A program made the translations under genes and the position numbers. This document shows, piece by piece, positions 1 through 6,232 of a stretch of DNA of 7,178 nt (its first letter is position 1; every line of letters begins with the position of its first letter). The notes under the pieces are model-generated. The model did no database searches, had not been told where the DNA came from, and worked only from the letters and a program-made list of their open reading frames with translations. Source of the stretch: an uncultured Pseudomonadota bacterium (GTDB taxonomy: Bacteria > Pseudomonadota > Gammaproteobacteria > Burkholderiales > Thiobacillaceae); the NCBI GenBank assembly GCA_903883985.1, contig CAISDD010000102.1:1-7178 (forward strand). Direction: 5' to 3'.

Positions 1-320
1 ATGTGATCGTCGCCATCCTGGTGCTGGTGTTCGGCACCATACTGGCGCGATTCATCAACCGCCTGGTGTTTGCCTGGCTCTCCAACATGGAGTTCCAGGG
101 CGCGCTGACCGTATCGACCTTCTCCGAATACGCCATGCTGGTATTCGTGTTCTTCATGGCTCTGGAGCAATTGCAGATCGCCAATGAACTGCTCACCGCT
201 GCCTTCATCATCGGCTTCGGCGCCGTCGGCCTGGCCTTCGCCATCGCTTTCGGCCTGGGAGGGAAGGAATGGGCCGGCAGGGTCATCGAGAAGGTCGTGA
301 ACCAGAAACGGCACGTCTGA
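1..320 (+). CDS. C-terminal part of a TM-helix-repeat (mechanosensitive-channel-like) membrane protein, 5' end outside the window
   Basis: The reading frame is open from base 3 and ends with TGA at 318-320, giving about 105 visible residues. The GTG at base 3 is unlikely to be the real start, because the frame is open to the window edge and the first visible residues already lie in a hydrophobic helix. Three hydrophobic stretches are visible: IVAILVLVFGTILARF, YAMLVFVFFMALEQL, and the Gly/Ala-rich AAFIIGFGAVGLAFAIAFGL. The last runs into FGLGGKEWAGRVIEK and a basic tail. The FGLGG-(K/R)-(E/D)-WA ending after a Gly/Ala-rich helix is typical of small proteins with the conserved TM helix found in MscS-family channels (PF05552 type). 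These sit in the inner membrane and are thought to form or assist pores; the ion or solute is unknown. It converges on rluB with a gap of about 31 bp. The family call is fairly secure, the function is not. Confidence 0.75.
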   Translation, partial: VIVAILVLVFGTILARFINRLVFAWLSNMEFQGALTVSTFSEYAMLVFVFFMALEQLQIANELLTAAFIIGFGAVGLAFAIAFGLGGKEWAGRVIEKVVNQKRHV

Positions 321-351
321 CGCGCACCGAAACGATGCCTCGACTCGGACG

Positions 352-1260
352 TCAGGCCCGGCGATCTCGCTGAGTGTGTCGTCTCTGGGGCTGGCCTGGC
401 TTGGCCGGCCGATCGCGGGTGGGCTCCTGGTTCTCGGGTGCGTTGCCGCGGTCGCCCCCAGCGTCCTTGATCAGGCCGCACCAGTTCAGGAGCTCCCTCA
501 CGTCGGCCTCGGCCATTTCTTCCTGCATGCCGCGCTTCAGGCGCGAAGGCATGGCAACCGGCCCGAAACGCACGCGGATCAGGCGGCTGACGGTGAGGCC
601 GATGTGTTCCATGATACGGCGCACCTCGCGATTGCGGCCTTCCCGGATAACCAGCCGATACCAATGGTTCGCACCTTCGCCGCCCGCCGGCAGGATGCTG
701 TCCACCCGAGCCAGGCCATCGTCCAGTTCCACGCCTTCCAGCAACTGATTCATCTGTTCTGTGGTCAATGCACCGAGTAGTCGCACGGCGTATTCGCGCT
801 CCACTTCATAACGTGGATGACTCATGCGGTTGGCGAGATCCCCATTGCTGGTGAACATCAGCAATCCCTCGGTATTGAAGTCCAGCCTGCCCACCGTGAG
901 CCAGCGGCCGCCGCGTATCGAGGGCAGGTGATCGAACACCGTGGGACGGCCCTCGGGATCGTCGCGAGAGACGATTTCGCCCTCCGGCTTGTGGTAAATC
1001 AACACGCGCGGCAACTGGCGTTTCCAGGACAGGCGCACCACGCGCCCATTCACCTTGACCAGATCGCTGGATTTTACGCGGTCGCCGACCTTGGCCGGGA
1101 CGCCGTTGATGCTGACGCGACCTTCCGCGACCAGTTTTTCCATGTCGCGGCGCGAGCCCATCCCGGCGCTAGCCAGGGCTTTATGCAATTTTTCGCTGTG
1201 GTCTTCGAGTTCTTCGGCGGCGGCCTTTAGCGGCCTGCCTTTATAGGAGTAGCGTGGCAT
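352..1260 (-). CDS. rluB: 23S rRNA pseudouridine synthase, RluB type
   Basis: The product (302 residues from the ATG at 1260) isomerises a uridine in 23S rRNA to pseudouridine; the E. coli homologue RluB acts on U2605 in the peptidyl-transferase region. An N-terminal S4-type RNA-binding domain (about residues 22-75, with SEKLHKALASAGMGSRRDME and VSINGV) is followed by the RsuA/RluB/E/F catalytic domain. The signature GRLDFNTEGLL holds the catalytic aspartate, Asp127. The conserved EGRNREVRRIMEHIG segment lies further on. The last 35 or so residues are basic and low-complexity, common in this family and probably disordered. An in-frame TTG at 1293 would add 11 residues. I prefer ATG 1260 because the extension is unconserved-looking, but neither start has a clear Shine-Dalgarno. 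It lies 117 bp downstream of scpB on the same strand, an arrangement widespread in bacteria and one that favours RluB over RluE or RluF. Confidence 0.93.
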   Translation of the reverse strand: MPRYSYKGRPLKAAAEELEDHSEKLHKALASAGMGSRRDMEKLVAEGRVSINGVPAKVGDRVKSSDLVKVNGRVVRLSWKRQLPRVLIYHKPEGEIVSRDDPEGRPTVFDHLPSIRGGRWLTVGRLDFNTEGLLMFTSNGDLANRMSHPRYEVEREYAVRLLGALTTEQMNQLLEGVELDDGLARVDSILPAGGEGANHWYRLVIREGRNREVRRIMEHIGLTVSRLIRVRFGPVAMPSRLKRGMQEEMAEADVRELLNWCGLIKDAGGDRGNAPENQEPTRDRPAKPGQPQRRHTQRDRRA

Positions 1261-1297
1261 GGTCTGAGTTGGTTTGTGAGTTATGTCGTTCAATATC

Positions 1298-1330
1298 GGG
1301 CCATGCGGGAAAAACTGAATGTGGCCCGCA
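1298..1330 (-). other. Two mutually exclusive short hairpins in the scpB-rluB intergenic region
   Basis: GGGCCA (1298-1303) can pair with TGGCCC (1322-1327), and TGCGGG (1304-1309) can pair with CCCGCA (1325-1330). Both stems are perfect 6-bp arms that share bases 1325-1327, so only one can form at a time. On the transcribed minus strand the element sits 38-70 nt before the chosen rluB ATG, with a run of five T between the arms. It could be a small leader structure or a processing site, or it could be chance in GC-rich DNA. No known RNA family is recognised. Confidence 0.25.
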
Positions 1331-1377
1331 CAAATAAACCTGCATGATCCGTTCTGGATACACGGTCGAAGCCGCGC

Positions 1378-1938
1378 TTACAAAGGTTCCCGAGCGATTT
1401 CGTCGGTAAGGAGGTCGCGGGCCAGTTCCGGCAAGGGTGGCAATTCGGCGAGGGTACGAAGATTCAGGTCGGACAAAAACTGTCGGGTCGTGGCGAACAG
1501 TGCGGGGTGTCCGGGCACGTCCTTGCGTCCCACCACTTCGATCCAGCCGCGCTCTTCCAGCGTTTTCACGATCTGGCTGCTCACCGCCACCCCGCGAATT
1601 TCCTCGACATCGCCGCGGGTGACCGGCTGCCGGTAGGCGATCACCGCCAAGGTTTCCAGCATGGCCCGAGAGTAGCGCGGCGGCTTTTCCGGGTTGAGCC
1701 GGTCGAGATAGGGCTGCACTTCCGTGCGTGTCTGGAAGCGCCAGCCATCGGCCACCAGCGTCAGTTCCACCAACCTGCCCTGCCAATCGGCCTTGAGCGA
1801 CTCCAGGGCGCGGCGCAGAAAATCATTGCCGAGTTCCACCTCGAATACGCGCTTAAGCTCCGCCTGACTGAGCGCTCCATGACTGGAGAGCAGCACGGCT
1901 TCGAGCACGCGTTTGATTTCATCGAACTGCGGGGTCAT
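1378..1938 (-). CDS. scpB: SMC-Scp complex subunit ScpB
   Basis: ScpB is the winged-helix (kite) subunit that binds the kleisin ScpA and, with an SMC ATPase dimer, forms the bacterial condensin that compacts and segregates chromosomes. The 186-residue protein has the normal two tandem winged-helix domains. The first covers about residues 1-80. The second carries the best family signature, RYSRAMLETLAVIAYRQPVT followed by GDVEEIRGV, a helix ending LEERGWIEVVGRKDVPGHP and the strand ALFATT. The ATG at 1938 lies inside the end of scpA, so the two genes overlap by 20 bp. The sequence just upstream shows no strong Shine-Dalgarno, which fits translational coupling to scpA. The gene ends with TAA at 1380-1378. 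It looks complete and ordinary. Confidence 0.95.
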   Translation of the reverse strand: MTPQFDEIKRVLEAVLLSSHGALSQAELKRVFEVELGNDFLRRALESLKADWQGRLVELTLVADGWRFQTRTEVQPYLDRLNPEKPPRYSRAMLETLAVIAYRQPVTRGDVEEIRGVAVSSQIVKTLEERGWIEVVGRKDVPGHPALFATTRQFLSDLNLRTLAELPPLPELARDLLTDEIAREPL

Positions 1939-2752
1939 GGGCTATGGCCAGTTGGGCATGGATGGGGGCGAAGGGCTCATTCTGGACGATATCGACCAGT
2001 CGCTCCCGCACCAGTTCCAGCAAGGCCAGGAAGGAGACCACCAGGGCGGAACGCCCCTGCTCGGGGTCGAACAGATCGGCAAAAACGCAGCGGGTGTTTT
2101 CCTGCAACTGCTTGAGGATGCGGCTCATGTGCTCGCGCAGCGAGAGTTCCTGGCGACCAATGCGGTGGTGCCGACTCATCGTGGCGCGCTTCAGGATCGC
2201 CCCCCAGGCAGCCAGAAGGTCCTCCGACGCCACCTGTGGCAGCCGGCAAGCCGCCAGTTGCGGGAGGTGGACGCTGAGCAGGAGGAAATCGCGTCCCGCC
2301 TGGGGCAATTCACCCAGGCATCGTGCCGACAGTTTCATGCGCTCGTATTCCAGCAGGCGCCGCACCAACTCCGCGCGCGGATCCAGGTCTTCGCCCACGA
2401 GCACTTTTTCCGGGCGTGGCAACAACATGCGCGATTTGATCTCGATCAGCATCGCCGCCATCACCAGGTATTCCGCCGCCAGTTCCAGGCGCTTGCTGTG
2501 CATGGCTTCGACATAGCCGATGTACTGCCGGGTAAGCGCGGTCATGTTGATGTCGAGAACATTCAGGCTATTGCGGCGGATCAGCCAGAGAAGAAGATCG
2601 AGCGGCCCCTCGAAAGCCTCCAGTATGACTTCCAACGCGTCCGGCGGGATGTAGAGGTCCGTCGGTAATTCGCTCCACAACTCCCCCTGAACCCTCGCCA
2701 GGTGGCGAACCTTCACCGGGGGAGCCTCGGCCACTCCCGGAACTTCACTCAC
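1919..2752 (-). CDS. scpA: SMC-Scp complex kleisin subunit ScpA
   Basis: ScpA is the kleisin that bridges the heads of the SMC dimer and recruits ScpB; the complex acts on the nucleoid. The hallmark N-terminal kleisin helix is present as FEGPLDLLLWLIRRNSLNVLDI from residue 47, followed by YVEAMHSKRLELAAEYLVMAA and IEIKSRMLLP. The C-terminal part (about 190-277) contains the winged-helix region that contacts the second SMC head, including VSFLALLELVRERLVDIVQ. About 46 residues precede the FEGPLDLLL motif, more than in Bacillus ScpA; a similar extension is common in proteobacterial members. The start is uncertain: GTG 2752 has only a weak GGAA upstream, while the in-frame GTG at 2716 has GAGG eight bases before it and would give 265 residues. 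No ATG lies between the upstream in-frame stop (2830-2828) and 2752. It is the first gene of the scpA-scpB-rluB cluster. Confidence 0.95.
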   Translation of the reverse strand: MSEVPGVAEAPPVKVRHLARVQGELWSELPTDLYIPPDALEVILEAFEGPLDLLLWLIRRNSLNVLDINMTALTRQYIGYVEAMHSKRLELAAEYLVMAAMLIEIKSRMLLPRPEKVLVGEDLDPRAELVRRLLEYERMKLSARCLGELPQAGRDFLLLSVHLPQLAACRLPQVASEDLLAAWGAILKRATMSRHHRIGRQELSLREHMSRILKQLQENTRCVFADLFDPEQGRSALVVSFLALLELVRERLVDIVQNEPFAPIHAQLAIAHDPAVR

Positions 2753-2962
2753 CGTTCCAGTTCCCCGAGTCGCACCCGCCCGGCCCGCAAGGCGAGAGGG
2801 CAGAATAACGTCGGAAAGACGGATCGGTCATGTAAAACCCGGAAAAGAAGGGGGTGATGCTAGCAGAGCAAGGGTATGCCCAGGATTATATCGGCCCGAA
2901 TATTTCGGACTCATGGCGCTTCTGGCGACACCTCGTAAGATGAAGCAAACAGGAGGTGCGTG
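2753..2962. promoter_or_regulatory. Divergent intergenic region between scpA and the nucleotidase gene
   Basis: About 210 bp separate the two divergent starts, so promoters for both should lie here. For scpA the best I find is a weak pair on the minus strand: ATGACC (2831-2826) and TATTCT (2807-2802), 18 bp apart, each matching four of six sigma-70 consensus bases. For the nucleotidase, an A/T-rich stretch GATTATAT (2884-2891) could hold a -10 box, but I see no convincing -35. A perfect small inverted repeat CCGAA-TAT-TTCGG lies at 2896-2908, between that stretch and the nucleotidase start, and could be an operator half-site pair. Individual elements are guesses; the regional role follows from gene orientation. 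Confidence 0.35.
2951..2956 (+). promoter_or_regulatory. Strong Shine-Dalgarno that decides the nucleotidase start
   Basis: AGGAGG (continuing as AGGAGGTG) is a full match to the anti-Shine-Dalgarno core. It lies six bases before the ATG at 2963 but only three before the in-frame GTG at 2960, so ATG 2963 is preferred. Confidence 0.75.
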
Positions 2963-5530
2963 ATGCTGCAACCGCCAGTCCACCAGAGGCTCCCAAACCC
3001 TACACACAAGGGTAAGGGTGGTGTGCGTTTCGGCTTGCAGCGCCTGGTCTTGCAGCGCCTGGTCTTGTGGCGCCTGGCGTTGCTGGGGCTGGTCACGCTG
3101 GGGCTGGCCGGCCACGCGACCAGCCCGCCGACCGCCGACAAGACCGGCCACGGCGCCGTGAGCGCCAAGGTAGCGCGAGACGGGAGAAAGCGCGGCCCCT
3201 TCAGCCTCTTTCACATGAACGACGTGCATGCCCGAGTGCTGCCGCATCAGTGGATCCTACGCCAGCATGGCGCAGACCCTCCCGCGTTCGAGGAGGTGGG
3301 TGGCGCGGCCTATCTTGCGGGCAAACTGGAGGCCCTGGCGAGGGCGAAGCCAACCGCCCTGATCCTGGACGCCGGCGACATTTCCGAAGGCGATCCGGTG
3401 GGCGACCTGAATGGCACCAGTACTGCCCGTTCTGGCAACGGCGGCATGACCGGTTTCTACACCCTGCTCGCCAACAAGCTGAAACGAATACCCGGCCGCA
3501 GTGGCCGCGGTATCGACGCCCTGGTGGTCGGCAATCATGACGTGCGCGACGCCAGCTACATCCGGAATATGGAGTCTATGCACAGCAACGCCGGCATCCC
3601 GGTGGTTTCCGCCAACGTGCGCGATATCGCCACGCATAGGCCCCACTTCCCTGCCAGCACAACGGTCATGGTCAACGGTACCAAGATCGGTATCCTGGGC
3701 TACACCACACCCACCGCCGTGGTCGGCGCCTCCCTGAGGCACACCCTGGAAGTCGTGCGCTGCAACTGGAACACCACGCCGTCAGGTGCAGCAAAAGTAG
3801 TTAACCCCTGCCATCTAGCCGATTTCGTCAACGAACTGCGCAATGTAGAACATTGCGACGTCGTCATCCTGCTGGCCCATGACGGCCACAGTGACCTGGT
3901 CGGCCCGGTTACGCCAGTGCTCGCCGACACAAGCGACGCCAAGCTGCCAGAAATCGTCGTATCCGGCCACTGGCACACCTGGGCGGAAACGGTTTGGCAG
4001 CCCGCAGTATTGAACTACAAGACAATATTCACGGAATCGGCCAGCTACATGAACTATATCGGTGAATTGAACGTGGACGCCACCGGCAAGTTCCTAAGCT
4101 CCGCCCAGCATGTTCTGCGCGACCGAGACATCACCCCCGACCCGGACGTGGTGGCCTACGTAAACAAGCTAGTCGCCGCCTACGACGCCAGCGCCATCGG
4201 CCATAGACTGGGGGAGGTAGTGGGCTACACGGCCGACGCCCTATTGCAGGACGAGCGCATGAGGTGGTGGTCGGCCAACGAATACCCATGGAGCGGCAAC
4301 AACACCGCCGGCCAGTGGATCGCCGATGCCATGCAATGGAAATGCGCCCGGTTGTTCTCCGCTTGCGACCTGGCGATTGCAGCGGGCGGTGGCGTGCGCG
4401 CCGACATCCCGGCAGGAGCGGTCACCTGGAAGCAGGTCTACGAGACCTTTCCCTGGGCCGAAGACCTCTACTACCGGGTCAACATGACCGGCCAGGACAT
4501 CGCCAACTTTCTCAGGAAAACCAATCTGGACGCCGGGTTCTCCCGTCAACTGGAGGTGACCGCCCGCGACGGCATCGCCACCCGCATCCAACTCAACGGC
4601 CAGGCCATCGATCCGAACCACACTTACACGGTAGGCATCGACAATCATCTTTATGAGCACCCGCCACCTGCTTATGCCTGGACCGACAAGGCTCCGCTGA
4701 CCTCGACCGCTCGGCTGCGAGAAAGCCTGGCCGAATTCATGACCGCGCTGCATCCAACTCCGGTCACGGCCTATCGGGTCGGCGGCGACCGCACCCACTT
4801 CAACGGCCACTATTCCGGCGGCTTTCGCGCGGTCGTAACCATGATGGACGGAGGCGCGCAGGCCCATGCCCATGCTTTTATCCGCTTCTTGAGTGCCACG
4901 CAGGAAACCCTGGCGCGGCGCGGCAGCAAACAGGTGCCAGCCAGTCTGGTGAATGCCGATGGCTCCATCGCGGCCGGCAACCGCCTGGCCGAGCAGGCAT
5001 GGGTTCGCGGTTTCCTGGGCTTCAAGCGTGGCGCACTGAAACCCGGCGACATCGTCGAGATTTGGGGCAAGGCCGGCTTCTACGGCGGCAATCCGGAATT
5101 CGTCGACCAGGAGGGCATCTACGCCGACGGCGTCGAGTTCAAGATCGTCGGCCATGACGACAGCCTGGCCAGGCCGGTGTACCTGGCGTCGATCGACGAC
5201 TTGTTGAGGGACGACTACAAGAACCACTACGTCCAGTTTCTGGCCAGGAAATCGGCCGCCGCAGGCACGGTGGTCGACCAGAATGGGCGGACGCTGAAGA
5301 TATGGAACGCGACTGGCCACGCCACCATGGCCCTGCCGGGCAATGTCGGCGACACGCTGCGAATTACCGGCGTGCTCACCATGGAAAATTTTGCCTTCCG
5401 GTTGCGCAGCGATGCCGCGATCCTCGCTGCGGCCCCCCTGCCGGCAGTCTGGCCGCCTACAGATCGAACACCATGCCTTCCTGCACAGCCCGCACCCGTC
5501 CCGGCACGAGAGCATCCAGTTCCTCCATGA
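2963..5530 (+). CDS. Secreted UshA-like metallophosphatase / 5'-nucleotidase with an extra C-terminal domain
   Basis: The 855-residue protein probably hydrolyses nucleotides or related phosphoesters outside the cytoplasm. After a 24-residue polar leader comes a hydrophobic core (25-49, ending TLGLAGHATS), a likely Sec signal. The metallophosphatase domain (about 78-390) shows two-metal-site motifs: NDVH (Asp87, His89), DAGD (Asp139), GNHD (Asn191, His192), LLAHDGH (His306) and GHWH (His336, His338). A 5_nucleotid_C-type domain follows (about 415-597), with AAGGGVRADIPAG, WKQVYETFPW and MTGQDIANFL. Residues 600-825 match no part of a standard UshA; ARPVYLASIDDLL and KNHYVQFLARKS near 737-763 lead into a beta-rich, OB-fold-like stretch. 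Cysteines at 267, 283, 298, 461 and 468 could form disulfides. Oddities: the usual GGDG(F/Y) loop is replaced by LYEHPPPAYAW (563-573), and a Pro/Ala-rich tail (about 823-855) overlaps the convergent phosphodiesterase gene. A GTG at 3023 would give a shorter, more classical signal peptide. Substrate is unknown. Confidence 0.85.
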   Translation: MLQPPVHQRLPNPTHKGKGGVRFGLQRLVLQRLVLWRLALLGLVTLGLAGHATSPPTADKTGHGAVSAKVARDGRKRGPFSLFHMNDVHARVLPHQWILRQHGADPPAFEEVGGAAYLAGKLEALARAKPTALILDAGDISEGDPVGDLNGTSTARSGNGGMTGFYTLLANKLKRIPGRSGRGIDALVVGNHDVRDASYIRNMESMHSNAGIPVVSANVRDIATHRPHFPASTTVMVNGTKIGILGYTTPTAVVGASLRHTLEVVRCNWNTTPSGAAKVVNPCHLADFVNELRNVEHCDVVILLAHDGHSDLVGPVTPVLADTSDAKLPEIVVSGHWHTWAETVWQPAVLNYKTIFTESASYMNYIGELNVDATGKFLSSAQHVLRDRDITPDPDVVAYVNKLVAAYDASAIGHRLGEVVGYTADALLQDERMRWWSANEYPWSGNNTAGQWIADAMQWKCARLFSACDLAIAAGGGVRADIPAGAVTWKQVYETFPWAEDLYYRVNMTGQDIANFLRKTNLDAGFSRQLEVTARDGIATRIQLNGQAIDPNHTYTVGIDNHLYEHPPPAYAWTDKAPLTSTARLRESLAEFMTALHPTPVTAYRVGGDRTHFNGHYSGGFRAVVTMMDGGAQAHAHAFIRFLSATQETLARRGSKQVPASLVNADGSIAAGNRLAEQAWVRGFLGFKRGALKPGDIVEIWGKAGFYGGNPEFVDQEGIYADGVEFKIVGHDDSLARPVYLASIDDLLRDDYKNHYVQFLARKSAAAGTVVDQNGRTLKIWNATGHATMALPGNVGDTLRITGVLTMENFAFRLRSDAAILAAAPLPAVWPPTDRTPCLPAQPAPVPAREHPVPP
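3035..3109 (+). repeat. Five 15-bp tandem repeats encoding the signal-peptide core
   Basis: The units start at 3035, 3050, 3065, 3080 and 3095. Units 1 and 2 are identical (TTGCAGCGCCTGGTC). Unit 3 is TTGTGGCGCCTGGCG, unit 4 TTGCTGGGGCTGGTC and unit 5 ACGCTGGGGCTGGCC. The repeat is in frame with the nucleotidase gene and encodes LQRLV, LQRLV, LWRLA, LLGLV and TLGLA, forming the hydrophobic stretch of the presumed signal peptide. The downstream units lose Arg and become more hydrophobic. Copy number could change by slippage without breaking the frame. Confidence 0.85.
5429..5456. other. GC-rich hairpin abutting the phosphodiesterase stop codon
   Basis: GCGGCC (5429-5434) and GGCCGC (5451-5456) form the outer arms, and the perfect palindrome CTGCCGGCAG (5438-5447) sits between them. 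The element directly follows the phosphodiesterase stop (5459-5457 on the minus strand) and lies inside the 3' end of the nucleotidase reading frame. There is no T-run on either side, so it is not a canonical intrinsic terminator. It may protect or process the 3' end of the phosphodiesterase message, or slow polymerases between convergent genes. Confidence 0.35.
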
Positions 5531-6218
5531 TGCCGGCCTCGCCCCCGGGCTTGAGATGGCTAATCCAGACGGCGGGGCCGGACCGCATCAGGGCCAGGTC
5601 GATGGACAGCGTTTCCGGGCAATAGTGTTTCGAAGCCTGGGCAACGTCCGACTGCCCTTTGGCGAAGGAACACTCGACGATGAGGTGTTTCAGGTCCTCC
5701 GTGGTATCGGCCAGTTCCCACAGTCGCGAATGACTCGCCGTATCCCCGGAAAACAGGAGGCTGCCGCCAGCGCCGCGCAACAAGTAGCCAACCGCGGGCA
5801 CCGTATGGTTGGCGGGAATGGCGGTGATTTCCCGGTCCCCGAGGCAACGCGACACGCCGATTTCCAGTGGTGCGTAGCGCAGGAAGGGTGAATCCGCGCT
5901 GGGGATGCGGGAGAAATCCGGCCAGATGCGCCAGTTGAACAGGTGATCCTTGAGGATTTCCAGCACCTCCGGCATGGCGTGCAACACCAGGGCATGGGCA
6001 CGCTGGCCGGCCACGCTGTCCAGCAGCAGTGGCAGACAGAGGATGTGATCGAGATGGGAATGCGTCAGGAAAACGTGGTCGATACGCGCCAGCGCCTCGA
6101 TCGACAGGCGCATCACACCCGTACCCGCATCCACCAGGATGTCGTCGTCGATGAGAAAACTCGTGGTATGGCGATCGCCACCGATGCCGCCGGAACAACC
6201 CAGAACGCTGATTTTCAC
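5457..6218 (-). CDS. Class II-type 3',5'-cyclic-nucleotide phosphodiesterase (metallo-beta-lactamase fold)
   Basis: The 253-residue protein probably hydrolyses cAMP (or cGMP) to the 5'-monophosphate in the cytoplasm. It opens with KISVLGCSGGIGGDRHTTSF, typical of class II cyclic-nucleotide phosphodiesterases (yeast PDE1 and Vibrio CpdP family). Metal ligands of the beta-lactamase-like fold are all present: THSHLDH (His53, His55, Asp57, His58), NHTVPAVGY (His138), FSGDT (Asp159) and ISHLKPG (His221). The central FNWRIWPDFSRIP and IVECSF segments also fit that group. No signal peptide is seen. The start is GTG 6218, chosen for the AGGAGG five bases upstream and because the family motif begins there; the frame stays open further upstream, but that part lies inside the cyclase gene. 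It follows the cyclase by 14 bp, so both are probably on one transcript, and this context supports a cyclic-nucleotide substrate over other MBL-fold reactions. Its last 74 bp overlap the nucleotidase gene in antisense. Confidence 0.87.
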   Translation of the reverse strand: MKISVLGCSGGIGGDRHTTSFLIDDDILVDAGTGVMRLSIEALARIDHVFLTHSHLDHILCLPLLLDSVAGQRAHALVLHAMPEVLEILKDHLFNWRIWPDFSRIPSADSPFLRYAPLEIGVSRCLGDREITAIPANHTVPAVGYLLRGAGGSLLFSGDTASHSRLWELADTTEDLKHLIVECSFAKGQSDVAQASKHYCPETLSIDLALMRSGPAVWISHLKPGGEAGIMEELDALVPGRVRAVQEGMVFDL

Positions 6219-6223
6219 GTTCG

Positions 6224-6229
6224 CCTCCT
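6224..6229 (-). promoter_or_regulatory. Shine-Dalgarno for the phosphodiesterase gene
   Basis: AGGAGG on the minus strand lies five bases before the GTG at 6218 and fits entirely within the 14-bp gap after the cyclase stop codon. It fixes the GTG start and implies that the second gene is translated efficiently on its own rather than only by coupling. Confidence 0.8.
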
Positions 6230-6232
6230 GCT

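Noticed and set aside
3..5. GTG at base 3 as the true start of the first gene
   Set aside because: No room for a ribosome site, the frame is open to the window edge, and the family normally has more transmembrane sequence before this point.
317..355. Inverted repeat CTGACG / CGTCAG between the first gene and rluB, considered as a bidirectional terminator
   Set aside because: Only six base pairs with a 27-base loop and no T-run; too weak to call a terminator.
1241..1786. 181-codon minus-strand frame overlapping scpB
   Set aside because: Alternative frame of scpB on the same strand, Arg/Gly/Pro-rich, no ribosome site; the ScpB frame carries all conserved motifs.
1913..2668. 251-codon plus-strand frame opposite scpA
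   Set aside because: Shadow of scpA; Gln/His/Arg-rich composition typical of antisense frames, with no supported start.
2960..2962. GTG at 2960 as the start of the nucleotidase
   Set aside because: It is only three bases from the AGGAGG, while the ATG immediately after it has ideal spacing.
4241..5515. Long open frame (424 codons) on the minus strand opposite the nucleotidase
   Set aside because: It is a shadow of GC-rich coding sequence on the other strand: no recognisable motifs, and it covers the conserved 5_nucleotid_C domain and the C-terminal extension.
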